Part shown: positions 22,770 through 32,384 of the stretch, piece after piece
Layout of the letters: every line of letters starts with the position of its first letter
Position numbering within the stretch: position 1 is the first letter of the stretch
From: Blastobasis lacticolella
Taxonomy: Eukaryota > Arthropoda > Insecta > Lepidoptera > Blastobasidae
Length of the DNA stretch: 64,000 bases
Direction of reading: 5' to 3'
Assembly (NCBI GenBank): GCA_905147135.1
Contig: LR990048.1
Coordinates: 14,058,563 to 14,122,562 of the forward strand
Notes under the pieces: model-generated
What the model was told of the DNA's origin: nothing
Seen by the model: only the letters and a program-made list of their open reading frames with translations
Database searches by the model: none
Program-made: the position numbers and the translations under genes

Positions 22770-23450
22770 GTAATAGAGTGAAAATGTTATATCAAGTGTT
22801 AAAATTTGTATATTTTCTTTTACAATTTTTTATTCATTTAATAAAGTGATAGTGATAAAATAAAAGTCAAGAAAAATCAATGTAGGTACGATTCTCATAC
22901 GGTATAATATCTTTTATATGACATGGTTCAGGAAGCTAATTTTTTAAAAACATAGTAAGTTTACTATAGTGAACCCATTTTTATTTATTTCGTTGCTGGC
23001 GAGTCTGGGTTTTTTGTCTATGACTTTTTAGCCATGCGCTTTTAGCTCAATGAATCTCCGGGAAGTATGTCAAATTAGGCTTGCAAGATTCCAGGACATA
23101 CAAGTGAAGTTAAGTAAAAGCTTGTAAAAAGTTATCTGATATCATGAAGAGCTAAGTTACTAACTCTACAACCCTACGTTTTAGGCAGAAAGTAGGTATA
23201 ACTCTAGGAGAGCTTGCCAAGTCGAAATTTACGGGACTTGACAAAAATAATAGAGGCGAATTTACTAAGTGAACATATTGTACTCTATTGATGTTTCAGT
23301 GCTGAACTACTTATGAATAGAATGCATATTACGCAGCTTTATAAAATTTGAACAAAAATCCTAACAGAATATTACAAACATATATACCAACGGTATATGA
23401 TCAATTTTTTAATAAGTTTTATGAGTTTTTTCGAAGGACGGGTTAAATCA
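22770..23450. other. No gene seen
   Basis: AT-rich. The second copy of the 21746 repeat sits at 23046-23120. Confidence 0.4.
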
Positions 23451-23454
23451 TCAT

Positions 23455-23795
23455 CATCTTGGCGTTAATGTCCCGGTTGAGCTCTCGAGAACGAGGGCCC
23501 GGGCTCCGCCTTCACCATGATCCAGGATTTGGTAATTACAGTGGAGCGACTGCCATCTGACCTCCGTGACCCTGCTACCAAGGGAACCTGACTAGATTGG
23601 ATCATGGTTACAGATTTAGTTGCCTGAATTTACAGGTTTCATCACGATGTTTTCCATCACCGTAAGAGCATCGGTTAGTGTTCAACTAATGTACATAACT
23701 CAGAAAATTGTCATTGGTACATTGCCGCAGCGGGATTCGAACCCGGTACCTCTCGCTTGCGAGTTGGACACTCAACCATCCGACTACCGACGCTC
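23455..23795 (-). repeat. SINE-1, near full length
   Basis: The tail CATCTTGGCGTTAA on + starts the copy, and the B box appears as GGATTCGAACC near 23730. The head ends at ACCGACGCTC. Confidence 0.82.
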
Positions 23796-23898
23796 GAAGG
23801 ACGAGTTTAATGAGTAACATTAATTAGTTTTATGACCTATAGTATTCACTTTTACGCATTTTCGCATATTGACACTAATTTCGAGCATCGTTAAATTC

Positions 23899-23906
23899 TA
23901 TAAAAG
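23899..23906 (+). promoter_or_regulatory. TATA box candidate for the small secreted-peptide gene
   Basis: TATAAAAG lies 84 bases before the ATG at 23990. No clear arthropod initiator (TCAGT) is placed 30 bases after it. Confidence 0.4.
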
Positions 23907-23989
23907 TTTATTACAAGTGAATAATAAAAAAGGGGTATGAACGCTGTCCAGCATAACGAGTTCAAAATCATTAGGGGAAAGCTACGACC

Positions 23990-24643
23990 ATGTCCCTTCA
24001 TAACTTTGCAGTGGTGCAGTTGCTCACTGCAGGAGTATCATGTAAGTACTTATTTTTAAACTGTGATATTAAAAAAAAAACTAAGATAACAGTTACCGGA
24101 TGGATGATGGACGATGTGGCCCAATGGAATATCTAGGTGAATTAAAATGTACTCGTGTCGCATAGCTTAAGGGAAGAGAATTCGACGCGATACCGAAGAG
24201 GCCTGGGTTCGATTCCCAGTCTGAGTTATCTAATTTATTTTTTGGTTCTTCTAGATTCCCATTGAGAAGATTTGCTACTTTTCGGCTTCCTGGTTTCCAA
24301 ATTTCGAATATATATTCTTTATTGTAGCTATAGATGGCATTATTTGATTGTTAAAATTGTTTTAGGGATACAAGCAGCGCCTATACAAGCAATACCACCT
24401 GAAAACGTTATCAGCCCGACCTCCGTACGACAACAAACCAGAACAATGTTGGTAAGCACTGAAACCACACAAGGTATCCCCGAATCCACCATGTCAGGTG
24501 GTCAAGAAAATCAGGATCAAGGTTCCAAGTCTCCTAGAAAGAAGCGAGGACTTTTTGACTGGTATTTTTGTAATAAAACTGATACTGTGACTGTCTTTAA
24601 ATTTGTTTATTTTTGTTTTTATGTGCACCAAACTGTCCTGTAA
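23990..24643 (+). CDS. Small secreted peptide precursor, putative (91 or 109 aa)
   Basis: Exon 1 is 23990-24041, ending at a strong GTAAGT donor. Exon 2 starts at 24366 after TTTTAG, and the phases agree. The start MSLHNFAVVQLLTAGVSW with IQA-AP makes a signal peptide with a likely cut after IQA. The middle is rich in P/Q/S/T and ends in SPRKKR, a furin-type site, followed by GLFDW. Two endings are possible. One reads on to TAA at 24641-24643 (109 aa), with AATAAA overlapping the stop. The other leaves at a GTATTT donor after 24561 and enters 24994-25021, giving a mature end with two cysteines (CDTGC) and 91 aa. The architecture suggests a secreted, convertase-processed peptide such as a hormone or effector. 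No family is recognised. A SINE-like piece lies in intron 1. Confidence 0.5.
24150..24230 (+). repeat. tRNA-like piece in intron of the peptide gene
   Basis: Contains a B-box-like GGGTTCGATTCCCAG and a weak A-box-like TAGCTTAAGGG. The stem arms do not pair into a full cloverleaf, so it is more likely a SINE head than a working tRNA gene. Confidence 0.4.
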
Positions 24644-24649
24644 TAAATT

Positions 24650-25400
24650 TATGTAAATTATTTTTTATTGTAAGTTATATATATTTTAATTATCAAATTA
24701 TAACCCCCATTGGACTTAAGTATATTGGATTTTTGGATGAAGTGATAAACATTACACAGTATTTTAAGTATATATTAAGTTGATAACAGTTGTGATAATG
24801 TAATGATAATAGTTGACTTCTTAGTTATAAGATAATACGGGTCAGCTTCATTTCTTGGTAATAGCCTTTCGATAAAATCAGCGTTTTTAGATAAGACATT
24901 GTTGAGTCTAGAGGGAGTTTAATTCTGAGACTTTTATACTTCATAAATTTTTTTAATATCTATAATATTTAAAAAATGAACAAAATGTAACAGGTGTGAC
25001 ACCGGCTGTCAAGTCTCCTAATAGTTCCGTTGCACCAGTGTTGAGTATCTAATACAACGAGACAGGTTTACTACAATTTTACTAAATCAAATAACATTTC
25101 ACTTAATAAACTGACGTCATTCGGTCTCAGATAACTTTACCTACGTGATAGTTATAATTTTTATCTATCGAAGGATTTTGAGTTGAGAATAATACGATTT
25201 GTCGACGTATTATAATATTACTAAAACGTTATTGATAGGTCTACCATAATGTATTTTGAATAAGGAAAATGAAATGTATTTATTTTATTTTATTTTAACC
25301 ATAATGTACTTATATTTTACATGTAATTAACTGCTGTTAAACTGTGAAATGAACTAATAAATAAATAATTAAATATTCCCAATAGGGAAAATGAATAATT
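24650..25400. other. AT-rich spacer, no further gene seen
   Basis: Apart from the possible third exon of the peptide gene (24994-25021) there is only AT-rich sequence, with TTTA/TTTTA runs near 25270 and an AACTGTGAAATGAACTAATA repeat end near 25340. Confidence 0.4.
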
Positions 25401-25425
25401 TAAAATGATCAAAAAGGATAACACC

Positions 25426-25973
25426 ATGGCTTATTTCATATTTTTCCTTATATTTGTGCAATCAACATTGCGGAAAATGTACTCGCTAGCCGAACGTAGG
25501 AGTCTAACTGTAAAAGTCTTTTATTTAATAGATCGAGTCCTAGAGCTGCAGAAGGAGTTAGATAATCCAGGATGTCATCATCATCATCACAGCCCGTAAC
25601 AGTCCACTGCAGGACTTCGGGCCTCTCCCACGAAAGGGGAGGTTCCTGCCATAATCTCCACGCTTGGCAGGCGGGTTGGAGATCGCAGTGTTTAAATATA
25701 ACTATGGAAAATACTGGTGCCCATTTTCCAGACTACGGAGACTCTTGATCTTTTGCCTCGAAACATTAGTCGCCTTGTACGACACCCACGAGTGTAAGGG
25801 GTTGGTGCTATTCTACTCTGCCGGACACCACACGGCCAGGATGTAACAAAGTACAAATTGAGAGGGGTTTACAGCGTTTAAAGGCAAATTATAATTTTGC
25901 GCGTCGTGAATTACAAGTTATGTGCTCTCGTAAAAGATTTGTAGAAATCGACGTAGAAATGGCTCTGCTTTAA
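25426..25973 (+). pseudogene. Small secreted-protein frame split by a retroposon
   Basis: The left half 25426-25575 starts ACACCATGG and encodes a hydrophobic signal-like MAYFIFFLIFVQS, then a basic helical stretch (ERRSLTVKVFYLIDRVL). A Family A copy occupies 25576-25835, and the flank CCAGGATGT (25567-25575) is repeated at 25836-25844. After the second flank the same frame continues from 25845 to TAA at 25971-25973 without a stop, giving 93 codons if the insert is removed. The exact reopening of the frame is strong evidence that this was a coding gene recently hit by the retroposon. No family is recognised. An upstream in-frame ATG exists at 25405. Whether other alleles lack the insert is unknown. 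Confidence 0.65.
25576..25835 (-). mobile_element. Family A retroposon with 9-bp target duplication
   Basis: The minus-strand copy runs from CCGTGTGGTGTCCGGCAGAG to the (GAT)n tail, seen as CATCATCATCATCAC on +. The flanking CCAGGATGT duplication is perfect, so the insertion is young. Confidence 0.92.
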
Positions 25974-25979
25974 TGAACG

Positions 25980-26550
25980 TATTATCATTTTTTTATTTTT
26001 TCTGTTTTCCTTGGTCTTTTTTTAATTTTCTTCTAAATTGTACTCGTGAGATATTTACATTATTTGTATTATTATTGGTTATCAGAAAATCTATTAATAA
26101 ATTACAATGAAATTATGTTTCATTGAGCAGACAAATAGGTAGAATAATAATCACTAGCTCATCCTAAAAATGAGTAGGTGTTCTCAGAGTTTAAAATACT
26201 TTGTTTACTAAGAAGTGGTTTGGTTTGAATCGTAACTCCTACAGGACAGTTTCGTATAAATATATTGAGTCACAAAAATTTCATTTAGATGCTGTATTTT
26301 ATTGTTACAAGGGTAATTGAACTTTTCAGTTGTTGGAAGAATTTTATGGTTCTCGTGCAAGTACCATTAAACTCAGTAGGTGTACAAATAATCAATTAAA
26401 TACCATGGACTTTTTATGACTATAAAATAAACAGTAATCAGTTCAAAAAGCAGAGCTATCGGGTAGAGAACTACTTTATAAGCTTCAGTTTTAACTTAGA
26501 GACACATACATAAAATATTAAATTCATCAAACAAAAATAATACGTTTAAG
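25980..26550. other. No gene seen; possible promoter for the next frame
   Basis: AT-rich. TATAAAATA at 26421 with ATCAGTTC at 26437, and CTTTATAAG near 26475, could be promoter parts for the frame at 26559, but the spacings are not ideal. Confidence 0.3.
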
Positions 26551-26558
26551 TTTAAATC

Positions 26559-27068
26559 ATGAGAACCAAGTTTGAGGACATTTATGCGATTTATTTCTTG
26601 GTATTTATAGATAAACCAGATGCTTTTAAGCTCATAGCTCAAGAATATCACCTGATAGTGATGAATGAGACTACAAGACTAGAAAAAAGTAGAAGTAAGG
26701 AGCCTCGCTATGCCGGATGTCTTTCGTTGTTAAGCTATGTTTGCTGTTGTGCAAAAACGTACGAAGAATACCAAATGACCAGCTTTATCAAGGGTTATGA
26801 AAGGTTCGAAGGCCAGTGCAAATATATCTGCATAAGACATTTGAATAAGAAGAACTCTTCAAAATTGTTGAGAATGATCTGGTGCTAAAAAGTTCGGAGT
26901 GTTGTGATGATTTCTGACCCTCTTGAAAAAGGAAACTATGAATACTGGTGTGCAAGTGAAGAAGGTATAGTAGAGTGTGAAGAATTTACAGTAAAGACTC
27001 TAAAAATTAGTGTTGAACCATATTTTATTTTAACTATGTTGGCTTTGACTGTTCGCACTGGCCGATAA
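26559..27068 (+). pseudogene. 170-codon frame with a single in-frame stop, unknown protein
   Basis: An ATG frame runs 109 codons to TAA at 26886-26888, then continues in the same frame through an ATG at 26907 to TAA at 27066-27068. Such a long frame in AT-rich DNA with only one stop suggests a recently inactivated gene, or two adjacent short frames. The first part is rich in cysteine (SYVCCCAKTYEEYQ, CKYIC). The second has YEYWCASEEG and ends in a hydrophobic ILTMLAL. No signal peptide is obvious at the start. I do not recognise a family. Confidence 0.4.
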
Positions 27069-27069
27069 C

Positions 27070-28160
27070 GCCAGATATAATATTACAGATATACCGCGGG
27101 AGAATTAAGAGACCCAAGTGCCTTTGTAAATTTTGTAACCCGCCCGAATTAAATTAATATTAGTTTAGATAAAAATAAACTACCTAACGATAAACTTGGG
27201 TATGGGTCCAAGTTTATCGTTAGGTTGTTCACTGTCAAGATGGAGTTAGTAGTTCGACAGTGTACTGTACCCTGGATATCTGCGTCACACAATTTAAGGA
27301 AACGGGGCTAATGTCGGTGGCCAACACTTTTCAAAGGATATACACAGCAAAAGTATAGTCGTCTAAATTGCTTAGAGGACTATAGTTTCTGTTATCAAGT
27401 TCTCCATATTTATGTTTATGAAGAAATGGGTATGAGGTGTACTCAATAAATTTTAATTTCATAAAATCCTGAGATGCGAAAGCTTAGCGAAAGAATGTCT
27501 AGTAAAAATCAGAGTTTAGTAATTATTAATTTTAAACAACATGTATCACGTCACACGAGGTTTTTTTCCGAATAGGTCAATTGGGAAAATATAATAATTG
27601 AAATTGTATCAGAACAGGATAACGAAAATTCAGTGTATGATAGGTATTTGTGATGGATAATAAATAAGCCATTTTAGGTAATTCATATCATTTCCAGTTT
27701 AGCCACTGAATTTTAAGTACTCTGTAAAATGATCTCGATGATTGAATTTATAGTTCTTAGAAATTGTGTTCATTTGAAATTATGATCTCTGTTGCGCATT
27801 AAGTTTAAATCTATCTTGAAATCATGGTTTAAGTTGTAATAAAGATAATATTGTCACACACGCCTCATTGGTTTTGTTTAATTGTTCTAAGCGTGTAAAT
27901 GTATACAATACACTATACAAGAAAAATTGGTGTTATGATTTTAGTAACATTTAATTTATGTCATATAGCACTTTTAAACTATCTAGATACATTAACTTTA
28001 TTAATTGAAGTTAAAATTGTACTATATTTATTTATATTAGTCACGGGAACACTTTACTACAAAGCTACAAAGAATGTAATCAATATGTAAAAGGAAAACA
28101 GTGAGCGATAGTTATGCGGTACCTAAAATAAACGCTTACTAGTTCGGGAAAACCCAACCA
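27070..28160. other. No gene seen
   Basis: AT-rich spacer. A short inverted pair (CTAACGATAAACTTGGGTAT at 27184 against CCAAGTTTATCGTTAG at 27209-27224) makes a hairpin. The 63-codon hydrophobic frame at 27899-28090 has no other support. Confidence 0.4.
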
Positions 28161-28162
28161 CT

Positions 28163-28199
28163 ATATAAACACAATTGCTAGTTCAATACCTTTATCAGT
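28163..28199 (+). promoter_or_regulatory. Core promoter: TATA box plus arthropod initiator
   Basis: TATATAAA at 28163 is followed at the canonical distance by TCAGT at 28195-28199. This would start transcription about 120 bases before the ATG at 28319. Confidence 0.5.
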
Positions 28200-28318
28200 A
28201 CCTATTTGGAGTTCCCGTAGTAGATAATAACTATAATATATAATAACTAGATATGAATCGTTTCCGTCTTACATCGGACTAACCGTGTAACTTTCGAAGC
28301 TATTACTTTTTTGAAACA

Positions 28319-28601
28319 ATGGAATCTCTCGTAATTGCTGAAGTTTTTGGTGCTATAAACCGCCAAGGGGAGAACATGTTTCATGATATCTGTAGGCATC
28401 GGTGCTTGTCATTGCTGCTCAGAGCTGGATGGTGGTTAGAACAAACAAATGATTTCTTCTGCAGGAATACGACTATGAAGGGAATTAGTGCGGTCACATA
28501 GTTGTAAGTAGACATAGACAACAAGATGCTGTGAGACTACTGGAAATCTTGGTGGACTTAGGAGTAGACTTGAACGCCCGGGACAGAACTGACAGACAGA
28601 A
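28319..28601 (+). pseudogene. IkappaB-like ankyrin relic, resembling ichnovirus vankyrins
   Basis: A 60-codon frame from ATG 28319 has an N-terminal GENMFHDICRH block and LSLLLRAG, typical of an ankyrin helix pair. It stops at 28499-28501. From about 28500 a different frame carries a clear ankyrin repeat, AVRLLEILVDLGVDLNARD, up to about 28600, where a LINE 3' end begins. So there is a frameshift and then truncation. The arrangement (short intron-less N-terminus, then repeats with LVDLG-x-LNARD) resembles vankyrins, IkappaB mimics carried by parasitoid-wasp ichnoviruses, which block NF-kappaB in caterpillar hosts. A host Cactus-like origin is the main alternative. The copy is broken and cannot make the protein as it stands. 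Confidence 0.5.
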
Positions 28602-28862
28602 CACAGCCTTGGCGTGAGTGATATCGCAGATAAGATCGAGGAGGCTTGCCTGCGCTGGTTTGGTCACGAGTTGCGTACGCCCCAGGGATACTTGGGAAAT
28701 AGGTGCCTGATCCTGCCGGTATCAAGAAAGACGCCTCGTGGGCGACCCAAGAAGCGATGGATTGACATCGCTAAGTCAGATGCGAATACCGGACGAAATG
28801 GTGAAGAATGAGTAGGAAAGCGGACCCTGGCAGAGGCCGGAATAAACGGTACGATTATGATA
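28602..28862 (+). mobile_element. RTE-like LINE 3' end
   Basis: Encodes EEACLRWFGHELRTPQGYLG, then RPKKRWIDIAK, the standard C-terminal tail of RTE-like reverse transcriptase polyproteins. It matches 61340-61600 closely. It is strongly 5'-truncated, starting at CAGCCTTGGCGTGA, and cuts the ankyrin relic. Confidence 0.85.
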
Positions 28863-28864
28863 AT

Positions 28865-29505
28865 TATTGTCAAGTTTCATCAACTTATAAACACCTTATT
28901 TAGATCACCAATAGCGTCCTTATAAAAAAATTCAGCGGAAGCACCTATTGTTTTTAAGTCCAGTGGTGATAAAATCTCAAAAACTGTCAAGTGCACCCTT
29001 TCGTCTTATGATAGCAGTAGACACATAGGCTGGAGTCAGCTACGACAGTGAGGGCTTATGTCGTCAGTCAGACCATGAAATTGCGTAGCTAGCATTATTT
29101 GATCATTGTCACTGATAGAGCTACGTTTGAATCTATGAAAATAATTTAGTGTTTGTAGAGGAGCTTGGCTCTTAATGGCAGATCTGATAACTTTTTCACA
29201 GTGAAACCGTTAAGAATTTATAGTCGTTCAATCATAAAAGTACAACAAATTCTCATTAGACATAATCTCACTTAAATGAGAAAAAAATATATGTTGATAA
29301 TTACAATAATTTGTACATTAATGAAACAGTGATCGATGGACTATGAAAATGCAATTATCTTAAAGACTTATTAATCGTGCCATTTTATAAACTATTTTAC
29401 GATACAAAATACACGAATTTTTTATCTGCTCTTACCACAACGAATGGAATGACGCCTACTCAAAAACTGAACATGCCACTGTTTTGATTTCCGTCTATAC
29501 AGTTT
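28865..29505. other. Spacer upstream of fucosyltransferase 1
   Basis: No gene seen. The promoter of the next gene should lie here, but no convincing TATA/initiator pair was found. Confidence 0.4.
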
Positions 29506-29509
29506 CGCA

Positions 29510-32381
29510 ATGCTCGGTCACGGGCCAGTCGCGCCCGATGCATCGAAAAAGTTGCTCACACGCAGGATATTCGCATTCACCAATTTTAAAAACCAAAAAT
29601 TGGTCATCATCTTCACCCTCACAGTGGTAATTACTGCATTAATTTTCTACATAAGAGCAAATCAAATCACGGACATGAAATACATTCTACAATGGGGAGA
29701 CGCTGATACGGTCCCATTTCTGTATATGGAACACGGGCGAGATGCGTTTATCAAAAGAAATTGTGAATATACTAATTGCTATGTCACAGCTGATCGAAAT
29801 TATCTACGAGATTACACTTTGTTTGACGTCATAGCATTTTCGGGCCCACAGCTCATACAATACTACAAGCAACGAAATTACTTGCCAAGTAAACGGTCTT
29901 CTCACCAAAAATATGTGTTCGCCAATATCAAATCCGCGGATTATTTCCCAACTTGCACAAATATGTTTAATAATTTTTTCAACTGGACTTGGACTTACAA
30001 GCTGGACTCTGATTCAAGATGGGGCTATATTATCGTTAGAGATTCTTCTGGGCAGATAATAGGTCCGAAAACGGATATGCACTGGCTGAAATTGGAAGAA
30101 ATGGAGCCAGTATCGAGTGAGCTGAAAAAAAAATTGTTAAAGAAAAAGAGAGCTGCAGCTTGGTTTGTATCAAACTGTCACACTCAGAGTAAACGTGAAC
30201 GCTTTGTCAGTCGCCTAGCTCAAGAACTCAGAAAGTATGAATTAGAACTTGATGTTTTCGGCAAATGTGGTATCAAGAAATGTGACGGTGAAGAGAAATG
30301 TGATGAAATGATTGAAAGAGACTATTTCTTTTATTTATCGTTTGAAAATGCTTTTAGTGAAGACTATGTGACGGAAAAATTGTTGCACGGACTGCAGTAC
30401 AGTGCAATACCAGTTGTATACGGTGGTGCTAATTATACCAGGTAAATATTTTACCTATGCCAACTTACTTCTTTAATGCACTTATAGTAACTTATTTTTT
30501 ATTAATGGTCATTAATTTACAATAATTATTATTTACAATTAAGCCAAAATAAAATAACATAGATCTAAACAAATAACCCTTACTTAGCCCCGCTTGCACC
30601 AAATTCTTAAGCACGTTTAAGAATGACGTTTACCGTTTTTTTGTATGAAGTTTTTTGTTTAAGAATCAGCGTAAATCCATTTAAGAATTTGATGCAAGCC
30701 TCTAATCTAATAATCTAATCTAACTAATATTAAAGGTAAAAAATATATCCCAGGTCCCCAAACTGCGGAAAAGGGCCCAGAAGATTGGCCGCGCTGCCCC
30801 GTTGGTATAACGAGGCTTATAACCTTTTCTTTTTTAACGCGGGGAATGCATTACGCACGATACCTTCCGTAGGGAGGGGACGGAAGGCCTGTGTAGGACT
30901 CCCGACAGTCTCCGGTGTACCCACTAAACCCCGCGGCGCTCCTGCTTCGCGTCAAGGAAGTGTCATGAGACTAGCCGAAGCCTTGTCATCTACGACTCCT
31001 CCGGCGACCGCCTTACACGGCGGGCCCGCCATGCCCCCCTTGCGAGGGGCGGCTTGGAATAGTCGGATGCGCCGAACTATTCTCACTCGACGGAGGTGGA
31101 GGCCTGTGCAATGCAGGCAGAGGTGCCCCCGCACCTCCTGCCTGCGGGCCGCCACTGGGAGCGAGAAGGGAGCGGTCGTAGAGCCGCCTACTTACTCCTC
31201 TTCTGCGTCTGCGAAGCGGTGGCGTGAGAGGGTCATCTTCCCTCTCTCGCTCCGCTGCCTTCTTCTGCGAGATTATGTCCTCACAGAAAGCGGCCACAGC
31301 TCCCCAGGCCCTTTCACTTCCATGCATGGCATTATATCCTAATCCAACTAAAAGTCAGCCTTCTGGTTATTACTAAAGGGATGTGCGTCTGGTTGTCACG
31401 GCCCACAATTTTCCACGCTAAATGGTGCAAATATGAACATAAACTTAAAATTACTTCATATAAAATACAAAAGGATTTATGAAAATGCTGTAACAATTAT
31501 TCATAAAGTTAGTATATATTCGCGCAATTATATGCTGTGGATGATAGGTAATTGAAGTTGAGAACTGATAAAGCTGTTGAGGGTTTTTAACAATCAATAT
31601 CACTATCTAAAGTCATTATAGATAAATTTATTTATTTTACAAATTATTGTGCACAATACGTAGTACACAAAATAGACATACAGGTACAGCTTATTTGTAA
31701 AGAAATTTCTTCCAGCCGACCAACGGAAGAGAGAGGGCAAAATGGAGACAAATGGCGTGCACCTTATATTAATATGATGACAAACGGTTTGATCTGTTCA
31801 GTGGTTCAGTCCATTTCATTATATTAAAGGTACTAACTGCCCGACGCAACTTTGTTCGCGTTCTTCCTCTACTTTACTCCTCATCTCTTTCTCAACGTAG
31901 AGGGTAACTCTATCCCCTACGCCGACCCTGCTCCTACACAAAAATATAATCCCATTTTTTGGGAAAATATTAATGCTCACCGTTACCCAAGCATCTCCCA
32001 GCTGTAGCCTGGAGACTAGCTTTTCTGGCCGAGCACAGAGCACCTAGTTGTATCTAGTATATTTTAATTTTGCAGATTTAATCATTGTTAAATTACAGGT
32101 TTATGCCGGATGGAATATATCTAAATGCGAGGGAGCTTGGGGTGAAGAAATTAGCGGCCAAAATGAATGAGCTAATTTTGGATAGAGAGAAATACTCCGA
32201 GTACTTCAGGTGGAGGAACCATTACAACTACCACCGGAGGGCGGCGTCCGTAGAAACTGATGACTATTGCGGAATGTGTGCTATTCTCAATGATGAACGA
32301 AAAGTAAACAAAACGACAATTTACAAGGATTTCAGACAATGGTGGGATCCACAAGGCAAATGCCCATTTCCTGAAATGTAA
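29510..32381 (+). CDS. Alpha-1,3-fucosyltransferase (GT10), paralogue 1, 404 aa
   Basis: The exons are 29510-30441 and 32099-32381 (GT-AG, phase 2), 405 codons with stop. It is a type II Golgi membrane enzyme: a short cytosolic tail, an anchor at about residues 31-48 (LVIIFTLTVVITALIFYI), almost no stem, then the GT10 fold. The acceptor-side half contains NWTWTYKLDSDSRWGY and DMHWLKLEEMEP. The donor half has AAAWFVSNC (215-223) and the family signature FYLSFENAFSEDYVTEK (274-290), followed by PVVYGG. Such enzymes move fucose from GDP-fucose onto GlcNAc of glycans; the linkage here is inferred from the family. The last exon ends in a cysteine-containing domain (DDYCGMC). Unlike paralogues 2 and 3 it lacks the ~70-residue acidic stem and has a different N-terminus, so an upstream exon or a different origin of the first exon is possible. 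Confidence 0.9.
30591..30701. mobile_element. ~110-bp MITE in FucT-1 intron
   Basis: GCTTGCACCAAATTCTTAA at the left and TTAAGAATTTGATGCAAGC at the right are inverted. A related copy lies at 40357-40462. Confidence 0.75.
30760..31330 (-). mobile_element. GC-rich repeat block in FucT-1 intron, probable retrotransposon gag piece
   Basis: Base composition jumps far above the surroundings. The minus strand has a 104-codon frame rich in A/R/P/G (31013-31327) with RSLLAPSGGPQAGG. Such arginine- and proline-rich reading is common at the 5' ends of R1/TRAS-type LINEs, but no zinc knuckle is seen. The + strand frame of 185 codons over the same bases is equally unproven. Confidence 0.45.
31625..31800 (-). 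mobile_element. LINE 3' end in FucT-1 intron
   Basis: Similar to the 3' part of the element at 1771-1960: a TTTATTTATTTTAC tail, TTGTGCACAATA, AAGAAATTTCTTCCAG and GACAAATGGCGTGCAC. Confidence 0.7.
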
Positions 32382-32384
32382 AAA

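Noticed and set aside
30785..31342. 185-codon frame in the FucT-1 intron
   Set aside because: It reflects high GC and lack of stops; the minus strand is equally open.
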